Shown here: piece by piece, positions 38,701 through 49,700 of the stretch | Position numbering within the stretch: the stretch's first letter is position 1 | How the letters are laid out: each line of letters opens with the position of its first letter | Source of the DNA: Haemonchus contortus | Lineage: Eukaryota; Nematoda; Chromadorea; Rhabditida; Trichostrongylidae | Reading direction: 5' to 3' | Assembly (NCBI GenBank): GCA_000469685.2 | Contig: LS997566.1 | Span: 45,929,442 to 45,993,441, forward strand | Length of the DNA stretch: 64,000 nucleotides | Program-made: the position numbers and the translations under genes | The notes under the pieces: model-generated | What the model was told of the DNA's origin: nothing | Databases searched by the model: none | What the model saw: the letters and a program-made list of their open reading frames with translations, nothing else

Positions 38701-39090
38701 CTTGTTCGATTGGCATCCCATTCCTTTGTGTAACCCTAGCGAGAAGTCTGACCAAAGACTGGCTGTCCATCTGGTATTGGTTAGACGTCCCAACGGATTC
38801 ATCTAGTAACGCTCGGTCTTATAATGATCACCTATGATTGTATTCAGCTCCCTATCTTCGATTCCCTGACGTAAGTGACAACATCACTTATCTCCATTCA
38901 TTGACAGAGCTCGGAACCTCCGATTTTGCTTCGTAAAGGGAAACCCCTTAAATTGTCATTCTCACAGCTGAGTGGCATGCTCGCTCTGCCTGCTTGGAGA
39001 CAAAGTCTCTTGTGTTAGATAGGCCGGACAGTAGAATTGAGGTATTCATTACTACTTCGGTGTTCGTAACTGCTTCCATCAACGTCTGCG
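35755..39090. other. Intergenic, no gene found
   Basis: No exon chain, domain or repeat boundary that I could support. A 60-codon frame at 36883-37065 has no family match. Confidence 0.45.
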
Positions 39091-39092
39091 TA

Positions 39093-40376
39093 TTAGGTTG
39101 TAAGGAAAGTTCTGACCGTTTCGTCTGCTATTTTTCAAAAGGTTATAACTCATCTCAAAGTGAACATTTTTATTCATAGTGAGCCCCATTCGATTCTACA
39201 CATGTCTGCCAACGTGATACGAGTCTGTCTATTCCATCCTTATGAAAGTCCGGAGATCTGGATTCCAAAAACTCAAGAAAGGCAGCTTCCACGTCGCCTT
39301 GATTTTTGAATGCTCGTTCCTTTAAGAAGCCGTGCAGATGTTTGAATATATGGTAGTCAGATGGTGACAGGTCTGGTGAGTAGGGTGGATGAGGGAGAGC
39401 TTCGATTTGCAGCGCGTTCAACTTCTGGAAGGTAATTCGAGACACATGCGGTTGCGCATTGTCGTGTAAGAGCAGTAGACCGTGGTGGCTGACTAGTGCT
39501 GGCTGCATTTACCCCAGCTTTGTGTACTTCTTGTGAATTTGCTTACAATATGACTGTGTGGTTATGGTTTGACTTGGAGGAAGAAACGCGTAGTGGATTA
39601 ATCCATGGTTGGACCACCAAACTGTGATCATTGTCTTCGTGACGAGTAAACTTGGTTTTAGAAATTTTTTGGAGGCTCATCCACACCCACCCATCAGCAG
39701 AGCGCTTCTTGTTATCATACAGGATCCATTTCTCATCCCACGTTACAATACGATGGAGAAAAGGCCCAGCATCATTTCTTATCAACAGCGAACTTGAAAC
39801 TTCGAAGCGCTTCAGTTGTCGCTGCTCCGTGAAATCAGGTGGCACCCACTTGTCAAGCTTCTTCACTATTCCAAGCAGCTCGAGGTGGGCAACGACGACT
39901 GTGTGGGAGACACCAGTCTTTTTGGCATAATTTTTCAAAGGTTGACGTCGATCTTCTTCCATTGCTTTTAGCAAAACATTGTGATCAACTAACGATGGTC
40001 GACCAACTCGCTCTTCGTCTTCCATTGACCCGTCTCCACTTCCGAACTTCTGAAACCAGCGACGAACCGTTCGCTCCGATGCAGTGCCTTCTCCCCACAC
40101 AACGTTAATGTTTGTGGCTGCATCCTTCGTAGTTCGGCCAAGTTTGAACTCGTGAAGTAAAACCCTTCAAAAAGCAGTCCTATCCATTCTGCCAAAAAAA
40201 AACCTCCTAAGGATTCCAAAACTTCACAGACTTTGGGGAGAGCGCTATGACAGAAAGAGCAACCAGTGACTTACCTAAGGAACACAATATATCGATTAAT
40301 CTGAATGGACAGCCGCCAAAATTTGAATTCATATGGCGCATGCGTGGGAACGGCCAGAACTTTCCTTACAACCTAA
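39093..40376 (-). mobile_element. Mariner (D,D34D) element A, near full length
   Basis: 1,284 bp between inverted repeats of about 28 bp (TTAGGTTGTAAGGAAAGTTC at the left, its complement at the right), flanked by TA/TA. It carries a single decayed transposase gene on the minus strand. Length and ends match animal mariners of about 1.3 kb. Confidence 0.96.
39170..40187 (-). pseudogene. Mariner A transposase pseudogene
   Basis: The reading frame begins at ATG 40187-40185 with a MDRTAF start and an EFKLGRT helix-turn-helix, but meets a TGA after six codons. It reopens through SERTVRRWFQKF to the first catalytic aspartate (WDEKWILYDN). It is then frameshifted near 39510-39560, and the last part carries the second aspartate (LLHDNAQPH) and the third (SPSDYHIF) with exactly 34 residues between them. 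Total span of about 340 codons equals the usual mariner length. At least one stop and one or more frameshifts make it inactive. All three DDD residues survive, so decay looks fairly recent. Confidence 0.95.
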
Positions 40377-40919
40377 TACCATCTCAATCATTGTACGCAG
40401 AAGTCTCGTTCTTGTGTGGTCGTTCTAGCGGTTGGCCTCTAAGTTCAAGGCTCTGAAGAAGGCAAAGAGGCCAAAATGTAAGCTGGATAAAGTTGCGAAT
40501 CTTGGAAAGGCTTAAAGCTGCACAAAAGACCCAATCAAACTGTTGTAAGAGCTTCTGACTGATCTTTTGAAAATCACCAGTCTGTCGTAGGTTCAATCTT
40601 GAATAAGGAAACTGGCTGGCTTTCTTCAACCATTTCCATAATTCTCTGTTTTTATATCCATCTTTTTTTATAATTTTCAGAGCTCATACTATTTTTTGGT
40701 AACAGTCCTTCCTCTAGTACTCGGTGGTGCAGAGGATAGCGCAAGAGACGCTGAGAGAACATTCGGAAGATTAAGTTATTCTATACAACAAAAAGCTTCC
40801 AATGTAGTAGACTTTGACATTCATACCATGTCATTGTATTCTAGTTGGGTACAGGTACAGACCTTAAAAGTCGTTTCCCTTCCCCACATCCTCATCCTTC
40901 CCACAGCTATTAGGTTGGC

Positions 40920-42047
40920 AAATAAGTCTTGCGACAAAATGGAGACCTTTTTTAAATCATTTCTAAATTTGTTCATATCAATTAATTTTCAGAAAAATAT
41001 TCACTGAAGAAGTCAACAACCTTCTTTTATCCTTTGAGCTAATCACTGATGCCATCTCTTCAGGAGTGAGGGAGCTGTGACTCAAAGAAGTAATTGACTA
41101 CCGTTTTTGGATCACCGAGAGTTACGAATTTCTTTTCCACAACGGGATGCTCAAAAAGGCGGAGCACATGGTAGTTAAAAGGGGGAACACTCCGGGAGTA
41201 GGACTGATGAGTAAACTGGAACCAATCGGGATCGGTGAAATTTTGACGTGGGTCTAAAGCGAATTTTGGACGTGAGTTTTCCCTCTGTAGGGGCCTGGTT
41301 TACGGTTTGATCGCTCTTCTCTAACCCCGTCGGCCTAATTAAGGGGATCATTGGGGCAAGCGATAGCTGTGTCCATCTAGTCTGCGTTTAGCAACTCATA
41401 GTGGATAGATTCCTTCAACCTCCATTAAATTGAAGGACGACGCTTGCATTACTCCGAAGGCTTGTATCTCCTGCAGTGAAGCGATTCAACCGATTGTTGA
41501 CCATCAATCGGTGAGCAGTGCTAGCATCGAATAGATTGCTGATATTTCGAGCCGCTACAACCGCGTTTTTTCCTTGTTAGTAGAAGGTACGAATCGGGTG
41601 TTGTCAATTCATTGGCCGTAATGCTCTGAAGGCCCAAACGCGTGCCCTTATTTACTTATGTATTAATTGCCTGAGAAATTTCCTACAAGTCTCCCAGACT
41701 GGGTGTGGTGCGTTAGTAACGAAATGGTCGCGTCGCGGTGAGAGGGACGTCGCGCGCGAAGGAATGTAGCAAGATGCAGAGTGGGTAAGAAATACAAGAG
41801 CAAAAGTACTAATAGTAGAATTATGCATAAAATAATGATCGCATATCGATTAAGCTGTATGAAGAACGCTAGAGGTGTAATAATGGCGAATGGGTGGTCC
41901 GCGACAGCCACGTGCGGCGAATCGATTACCCAAAATCGTTCCTAACGCCCGTCTCCCAGACTATCACCCTTGCTACCGTGTTCACACTGTTGATGCAAAT
42001 TTTCAACGCTTCAAATTTTTTGTCGCAGGACTTATTTGCCAACCTAG
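40920..42047 (-). mobile_element. Mariner element D, internally deleted, with a nested insertion
   Basis: 1,128 bp between inverted repeats (left TTAGGTTGGCAAATAAGTC, right complement GACTTATTTGCCAACCTAG), flanked by TA. Minus-strand remnants resemble a mariner transposase N-terminus near 41380-41600 (AARNISNLF ... RFTAGDTS). A C-terminal part lies near 40985-41210. The middle, including the first catalytic region, is not recognisable. A GC-rich repeat (41701-41950) is inserted between the 5' terminal repeat and the transposase remnant, so that repeat is younger than the mariner copy. Confidence 0.83.
41701..41950 (-). repeat. GC-rich repeat with hydrophobic ORF, copy 3 (nested in mariner D)
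   Basis: About 250 bp, homologous to copies at 15538-15794 and 20501-20757. Both edges carry the 12-bp direct repeat GTCTCCCAGACT (41689-41700 and 41951-41962), which looks like a target-site duplication, though similar bases also occur at the ends of the other copies. On the minus strand an 82-codon frame (41663-41911) includes AFFIQLNRYAIII followed by a very hydrophobic stretch of about 20 residues. No known family recognised. Confidence 0.75.
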
Positions 42048-42049
42048 TA

Positions 42050-44198
42050 ATTGAGATGGATGACAACTCTTGTTGATTTCCCTTGTTGCAACAACAACTT
42101 CAATTCAGAATTGAAAAAAAAATGGATCGCTCTGATAGCAAGGCTTTCTTTCACTTCCATGTTTGACATTTTCCGCCTTCTAGTAGGTGCTCATCAATGG
42201 ATAAGCACTTTTAGAACGTCACGAGAATTATTTTGCGAACTTCTACATCTATAAGGGGAAGTAAGGGCTGAAGTTACAAGGTCTATACGCATTTGAGAAC
42301 TTCCGTCTCCACAAAAACTGGATGGTTGGACTTAGCTTGTTTATTGAACTCATTGCGCCATTGCAATCTATTCCACATAGTAGATCTTCCGTTTAAGCAG
42401 CCGTTTACTTGAAGTCCCTGGAGGATTGGCGCCAGGCCAACGATATTGCCCGTTGGCTTTCCACCAACATAGAACCCATATTCGGATGAACGGGGGCGAA
42501 AAAAAAGTGCTTGAAATTGACAAAGGAGGCTTCCGGGTTTTTCACTCTTTCTCGGAGCCGTTTTTGTGAGAATTTTTACAAGCTTTCAATCCAAATTTTT
42601 TAACTCAAATGCTTTTAAATTAACAGTCACCAAAATCTTCCACCAATTTTTAATCACTTCGATCGTTTGATGTATAACTTGTTTATTTACTGTTTTATTT
42701 ATTTGTTGTTCAACACAACATTCTCCAATATATTATATAATTCTTATTTTTGTGTAATTCAGAGAGCGTATCTGCTGATAAATGAGTAGGTATCTATTTC
42801 GTGTAAAGAACTGTACTTAGTTATGCAGGCATGGAAATATGCCAGAATTAGAATGATGTATTGCTTTTGTATGATCAAATAGTACAAGTAAGTAAGCAAA
42901 TTTATTTATTTATTTATCTATTTATGCACTCGTACGTGCGCTTATTACAGAACTTCACTAATTAGATGACCTAGTTAGACAAAGTAACAAACTAACTGCA
43001 GAAGCAAACACAGATGAAAGTAAACATTCAGCATTATGATATAGCATACTCTGCATCACCCATAAAAAACAAATAACAAATGTTTACTAGACCCCCTAGC
43101 CGGAAGCAGCGGATATTATTTATTTATTTATTTATTTATTTACTTAGCTTCCACGCGACGGTTTCGAACAGTAGCGAAAAGGCGGAAGGTGAGCTATCAA
43201 CTTAACGAAGGGGAGGAGAAGAGCAAAGACTATGCATTTCCGTGAAACGAACCGCAACACAGACCTACGTCAGTCGGCTATGACGCCTAGTCACCACATA
43301 TGGGGTCATAGGGTCTTGACGAAACTTCGAGACATGGGTATACCGACCACCCACGTGGAAACGCCAAGCTAGGCAAGTACCACGAGAACGGACCAGGCAA
43401 TGCATAGTACTTCACCCGAATAAATGCCAATTGAAATTTTCGACCCGCCGCGGAAGTATATTCAAAAACATGGGGAGCTTCCAACTATGCAGTCCGGTAT
43501 AGTGCTTCATTAGTCAACGATGCCCTATCCCGACATTGAAGAACTGCACTGGAAAAAAGAACTGAAAGTCAAACTGTTACTGGAAATCGTGAAGTCCGAA
43601 AAACCTAGCAAATCAATTTTCCTCAGTCCATCATAATCAAATGTAAATAAGTAAAACTTTTCATGAATAATATATATTTACATCGGCGAAACCGACCACT
43701 TTTCCGTGCCGCTTTTTGAAAGCAATCGATTCTGCCTTTCGTCTTAATCAAACACGGCCTTTTATGGCTCGTTACCAAAGGGTAATGGCCACCTAAAAAT
43801 GAAAAAGAGGTAATGCAAAGTTTTGTGATGGGAAGAAGCTGGTCACCTTTCTGGGCAGTCGATTTGGATGGGTTATGTTTGGACGCGGGATAACAAGTAC
43901 CGATAGTGTTGTTCTGCCGAAAAGCAGAGATCATCGGGGAAATTACTATCAAACTGCAGAAATCGAAAAAAAGCTTAGTATCTAGCTCTTAAGACTTCTA
44001 AAGGACTAGTTCCGAAGCCTTACTTCATGTTCTGTGATTAAATGTTAGACTCAATGGCTTAAAATCGATGAGAAGGGAATGTCAAACTTTAGTTGAAGGT
44101 TTAAATTTTGTTTTTTACATTTGTATTTTGTAATTTAATTGAAAAAATACCATCTAAAATGGTCCATTGGAATTTAAACATGGACTCACTAGCTATAT
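42050..44198. other. Intergenic between mariner D and mariner B
   Basis: TTTA simple repeats at 42.9 and 43.1 kb. A somewhat GC-richer block at 43.15-43.55 kb is unidentified. A 109-codon minus-strand frame at 43623-43952 has no recognisable features. Confidence 0.45.
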
Positions 44199-44199
44199 A

Positions 44200-45430
44200 T
44201 CAGGTTGTTCGGAAAGGAATGCGCTTTGGGTTTTTCAAAACGGTTTCGTCTATTAGAGAGAGATTTTCATTGCGCACCTTTTGATATATTTTTGGCTATG
44301 TCTACTCCGTTTTTTCTGAGAAAAAAATTTTTTGAAGGTTGCTTGCCCAAAAATTCCTTTTGCGGGCTTCCATATAGTACAACTTCAAGCAAGATAAATC
44401 CGCTGCTGAATCCCATCGTGCCATATCTGAAGTATGCGGTGAAGAAGCCCTGTCAGAAAGCCAGTGTCGACGATGGCACCAGCGTTTCAAAAACGGTAAG
44501 AAAGCTTTAAGGAAGAAGAAAATGGAAGTCGGCCTCAATTCGTCGATAACCAAGTGTTGAAGACCGTCATTAAATTGGATCCACACCAAACCACCCGAGA
44601 ACTGTGAGCACATGTTGGCTGCTCAAACTCTACCATCCATGAGCATTTGCTGGCAAATTTCAAGACGACAGGCGCGGAAAATGGGTACCGCACCAGCTGA
44701 GCCACGCAAACCAGGCAACACAAGTGGCGATGGCTGAAATTCTTTTTCATCGCTCCAAGAACTGCGGTTTTTTCAACTCTATTATTACATGAGACGGAAA
44801 ATGGATCTGCTTCGACAACACAACACGACAAAGACAGTGGTTAGACGCCGGTGATAATCCAAACCCACTCTGAAACTGGATATACACGCCAGAAAGGTGA
44901 TGCTTTGTGTTTGGTGGAACAGCAAAGGTTGAGTGTCGTTTGAAGTCCTGAATTCGGGTTAAACGGTTATGGCGCATACTTACGAAAATTAACTGAACCG
45001 CGTGGATCAAGCACTGCGTCGTCAAGGTGTCGAAACGACGTCGACAAAATTCCTCCTCGACAACGCTCGTCCACATGTTGCAAAAACCACCTTGGAAAAA
45101 AAATTGAGGAATAGGGGTTGGAAATTCCTGCCTCATCCGCCTTATAGCCCTGACCTGACTGAATCCGATGACCATCTGTTCCAGTCAATGCAGCACTCCT
45201 TGGCCGAGGGAAAATTCAAAAACCGCGAAAAAGTCCAACTCAGGGTGTCCAACTGCTTTAAGTCACAGCCAGCCGAGTTTTTCAAAAGAAAAATCCATTC
45301 TTCGCGTAAATGTAGGCAACAAGTAAGTGATAGTAATAGAGAAGACCTTTTGAATTGATCGTGATTAGTTTCGTTTATATAATAAAAAATTTTTTGAACT
45401 CAAACGCGCATTCCTTTCCGAACAACCTAA
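44200..45430 (+). mobile_element. Mariner (D,D34D) element B
   Basis: 1,231 bp bounded by inverted repeats of about 24 bp (left CAGGTTGTTCGGAAAGGAAT, right complement ATTCCTTTCCGAACAACCT) and flanked by TA. The terminal sequence differs from element A after the shared AGGTTG, so it is a separate mariner subfamily. It carries one degraded transposase on the plus strand. Confidence 0.95.
44298..45358 (+). pseudogene. Mariner B transposase pseudogene
   Basis: The frame starts at ATG 44298. An N-terminal SESQCRRWHQRFKNG helix-turn-helix is followed by several frameshifts and stops. The first catalytic motif is broken: the Trp of WDEKW is TGA, although the Asp remains and the Glu is Gly. The C-terminal third from 45002 is open and contains LLDNARPHVAKTTLE and PPYSPDLTESDDHLF, the second and third aspartates. 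An extra lysine codon in an A-run makes the spacing 35 rather than 34. It then runs through a LAEGKFKNREKVQ segment to TGA at 45356. Confidence 0.94.
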
Positions 45431-45469
45431 TATTATTCATTTATTTACACGTTTACATAGGGACCAAAA

Positions 45470-45745
45470 GAGGTATAATGGCAACTGACGCATTACATAT
45501 AACCCTTGCGCGGTCCGGGATCGGAGCCAGGCTCGATTCTCGTTTGCGTCGGCCAAACCTTCTATCCCTCCGCGGTCTGTCGAATTCTGTCAGACTCGTC
45601 TCCCGTCTGGAAGCTTAGAAGTAGTAGTTTGTACTTTGCTTGGTCATCACAAGTTGTTGTTTGTATAGATCTCATGCGCCTTCGAAACGCCATTACGATT
45701 TTGTATGGGAGTCGAATGCGGGGTGCATCCAAAACTATTCTTGAT
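45470..45745 (+). repeat. SINE family A copy just after mariner B
   Basis: Head GAGGTATAATGGCAACTGAC followed by GCCAGGCTCGATTCTCG (B box) and the family body (TCAGACTCGTCTCCCGTCTG, CGCCATTACGATTTTGTATG). It starts about 40 bp after the mariner B terminus. Confidence 0.68.
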
Positions 45746-45749
45746 TGAA

Positions 45750-46760
45750 CCGGCCGGGAAGGCTTTTAGACTTTATAACAGTATCCAAAATTTTAATTGC
45801 TTTCACAACCCTAGCCAAGGCTTAGATTCATTGGAAATCAAGCATAAACCCAATAATCTTGTTTACTATTTATTCGTTTATATACTTTGTGAAACCAACG
45901 TCAATTTTTCCAAAGCTGAAAGTTGAATGTTGTAATCGAGTATTCATTAGTTTTTACGTTGCGAGACACACCAGCATAGCCAGCTGAATTATGCGAAAGA
46001 CTTTTCCCTTCTAAGTAAGAAGAGTGAATGGGCAGAAAGGCATCACAAAAAGTCCAAAGGAAGAAAAAGCGGTGCGGTACTTGAAAATGAGGAAGGAAAA
46101 TTACCAAAAAATAGCAGAAAAAGTAGAAAAGAAAAAAGTGAGAGAAGAGCAGAGCAACTGGGCTCAAATGCAAGGATGAGGGGATCTGAATAGACTACAG
46201 GTGGGGCGGTGATGCTATCCAACATTCAAACATGCCACCAATTTCTTTCAATAAGTACAAACGTGCATCCGCTTCTTCATCTCGAGGGCGGTACTTTCTG
46301 CGAGGGCGTGACTTCCGGCTTTTTGATAACTGCTGTTCCATGACTTTTTTATTGTGATCAATCTACAACTCTCATTACAGAAAATTCTCAGACGTTTTTT
46401 TTTGAATTTTGCAAATTCTTGCCTCTTATAAATGCCTAATTTTTATCCCTCGTTATTATTATTCAATAATTATGTGTTACTTGAGACTATGACAGTACCT
46501 TTTAGATTACTACCAATACGATTACTACTACTTACTAGATTACTACCAATACGCCAAAATTCACCTGTACATATCATCAGAGATACACTATGTAGGTTCA
46601 CTAGGTTAAGAAGTAAACAAACAAATGTATAAATAAACAAACATAGGTAGATAAACGAACAAATCCATCTTGGATCTCGTGTAGCATCAATAGAGCCTCA
46701 GAAAATTGCCTGCAACATTGGCAGAACTAATAAAACCCTCGAATGATCCGAATTTTTCAG
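45750..46760. other. Upstream flank or 5' intron of the receptor gene
   Basis: Should contain, or lie downstream of, the missing N-terminal exon(s). I found no ATG-containing exon with a phase-0 donor here. An 18-bp duplication (AGATTACTACCAATACG) occurs at about 46503 and 46537. Confidence 0.4.
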
Positions 46761-49700
46761 ATTGATGTCTACTGGGGGATTAGCGACGTTGCTTTACTGT
46801 TGCTCATCGTTCTGGTGGTCTTCGGAAATGGTGTCGTCATTATGGCGGTGCTTATTGATCGAAAACTGAAAACAGTAACGACGAATAAATTCATAGCCAG
46901 TCTGGCTGTCAGCGATTTACTGGTTGGAATGGTCGTTATGCCCCTATCGCTCTATTACAAGGTAATCAAAGCAGTTTTCCCTGGAAATCCTTAAATTTTT
47001 GTTTTTTTGGAATTATTTTAGCAATTTTTCAACAAATGTTTAAGTAAAAACGTCTTAGATCTTCTTTATAGCTGCATAACGATGAATGGACGCTTGGCTA
47101 TACTTGGTGTCAGTTCCACCTCGTTTCGGGCGTGTTTTCCACTACCGCCAGTATCGTACACCTGGTCGCGATCAGTTTAGATCGGTGAGCCGTCTTTCTT
47201 TTTTTGCTTGGTAAACAAATAAAAAATAAATAAATAAATGACGTTTTGAAGAATTTTCCTTGACACAATTATGATTTTTAGATATTTTGCCATAATGTTC
47301 CCAACGGAATACCAACGACATAGCGTGTCGACTTCAACGTTACCATATTTGGTGATGATTTGGCTTATGGCTTTAGCAGTCAGTTCGACGTTATTTATGG
47401 AGCAAAAACAGACTTCCACTACTATTTGTTGGATCGACAATCCGCAGTACATTGTAAGTAATTTTGATTGAAATCAGGAATCGTCCCTGAGTAGCGAAAT
47501 TGAAAAATTCACAAGCATCAGGAACAGCTCCGACTTCTGGCTAACCTACCATCTGCATCACTGCTCTCGATTACTGAAGACCAAACAAATTGTAAACTAG
47601 ATTTGCTTACTGCAAAATAAGTTATAATTTCAGCCCTACCGTAAGCCCTAAAAATGGTCAACCCCAGCCGGGGTTGGAAGATATTTGGTGAACCTGATTG
47701 GCCATGTCCTAAGTTGCCTGATTCTTGTTTATCGAATAAATCCCCTCTCACAGGTGTCCTTATGGCCTCCCCTACCCGCGCGTGCTTATAACCAATACAT
47801 ACTTTATCTGTAGTTACTGTAACTGCATGACAAATGCACAAATTGGGTGTGGGACTTTATCTTGTCGAAGCTGTGGGAACTGAAAATGAGTGCGGTTCTT
47901 GATTCCTACCGTGACCGCCACAGTAGCCTAATGCTTCTTCTGGTCGTAAAAAATCAGATTGAAATAACGACATGCTTTAGTTTCATAGTGTCAGTATGGA
48001 ACAATGATGGGGTTACGGCAAAGATACGACATCAGTTGATGTCGGAATAACTGACCCCGCCAGGACTTCTTCACAATGAAAAGGCCTCTTAAGCATGACC
48101 CATTGCAGACTTTCGTAAAGTTAAGAATTTAGCCGATCCTAGTAGCACCTTGCATGGGCTTAGACTATTCGGATCACTTCTGAGGTTAAGTCTGGAATCA
48201 GTAGGCCCGGCTCGATTTGAAGTGATCACTAGATCTGCGTCTTGTCCTACTGGATTTCGCTTAGATGGAAAGCACTTTGCTTTTGTAAGAACAGCTCCCA
48301 TTCCTTGACTGTAGCTAAGTATGAACCGTACACATGGCACAAGGTCCAGTCTTTTAAGTGGTGATAGAGTTGCTTAACTTTATTTTTCGGTCCCTAAGTT
48401 TCTGAACAAATAATATACGCCATAATCCACTATCGTGAAGCTTCACCTACGTGAACGGATTCCGTCAGCGGCCATCGTCAAACAACCTTTATCATGCCAA
48501 TGATCCCTGTCATAGATAAGCTCACATCGCTTCAATCATCTGCTTCCTCGCCTACAAGCATTTAAAATTTTCAAACTAAAAACTAAAGGGTAAAGTCTTT
48601 GGCGTTGTTCAATCCGTGCGTGGGATGCGCTCCCTTATTTCAGTTCCTGGAATATAGTGCTTTTATCCATCTAGCCGAGTCTGACAACAGCAAATCCTCG
48701 TGTCAAGCAAGATTTGGTGAGCCTAGGCGAGTAATAATCCTTAAAACTCGATCCTGCGACGGTGCATGTGGTAGTGCCCCTTGCCACTACACCATCTCCG
48801 CCTTATGAATTGGAATGCTTACTATTTGTTCGAATGCACTCAAGGGTGTACCATACATCATAAGAACATAAATTCTAAGGCAGTGGTCTTATGTCAACTA
48901 AGAAAAGAAACAAAAAAAAACTCATAAAGAGGAAAAGAGAAGGAGAATGTCGAAGAAAAAACGTTTTTCGCCCATTTCTGCAGGGTATCGTTTCAAATTT
49001 CATTTCAGGTGTTATCATCATTTCTTTCGTTCTTCCTACCGGGTGCCATCGTGGTTTACCTCTATATCAAAATCTTCAAAAAGCTCAGAAATCATCAACT
49101 GTACATGTTTGGACAGTCAACACATAGGCAAATAGAAAAACGTCAATCTCTACCACGGGTTATTATTGAAGAGGTACGTCAAGTGATTCTCAATTCTTCA
49201 GATTGGATTTACTTACTGTAATACAGTAATACCGAGTTGAAGGATAAACTCTCGGGCTGAGGAGAGCTTTGAATTACCTGTGAGTTCATCGAGCTTTGTT
49301 TTCATCCTCTTCATCACCGGCCTCTTTGATTAGCTTTTTCCTTGGCAGTGGCTCAGAACGATGGTAGAGGAGTATCCAGTTTTCAGTTCTTTGCTGCAGG
49401 ATTACGGTAAACCTTAATGGTTTACCGTAATCCTGCATTACTCTCGTTATACAACGATAGCTGAGTGAACTGTAACATTGTGGATGATAAGGGAAAGCCC
49501 CTTAGAGCATTCACGGACCTACTAATTGTTTTCCCGACTCTAATCTCAATATCCAAAATTTGCGTCATCAACGGATTTGTTCAGCAAAACAGCCAGGAGG
49601 CTTTATAAGGGTAACTGATCAGCAAAGGGCGAAAATTACACTGTTTATATAAAAATGTAAATACGCACCTGACCGAACAGATTTCCAGTAATAGAAATAT

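Noticed and set aside
46743..46760. ATG at 46743 as the receptor start codon
   Set aside because: It sits inside a standard acceptor (AATTTTTCAG), and the N-terminal extracellular segment would be only about 10 residues. An upstream exon joined in phase 0 is more likely.
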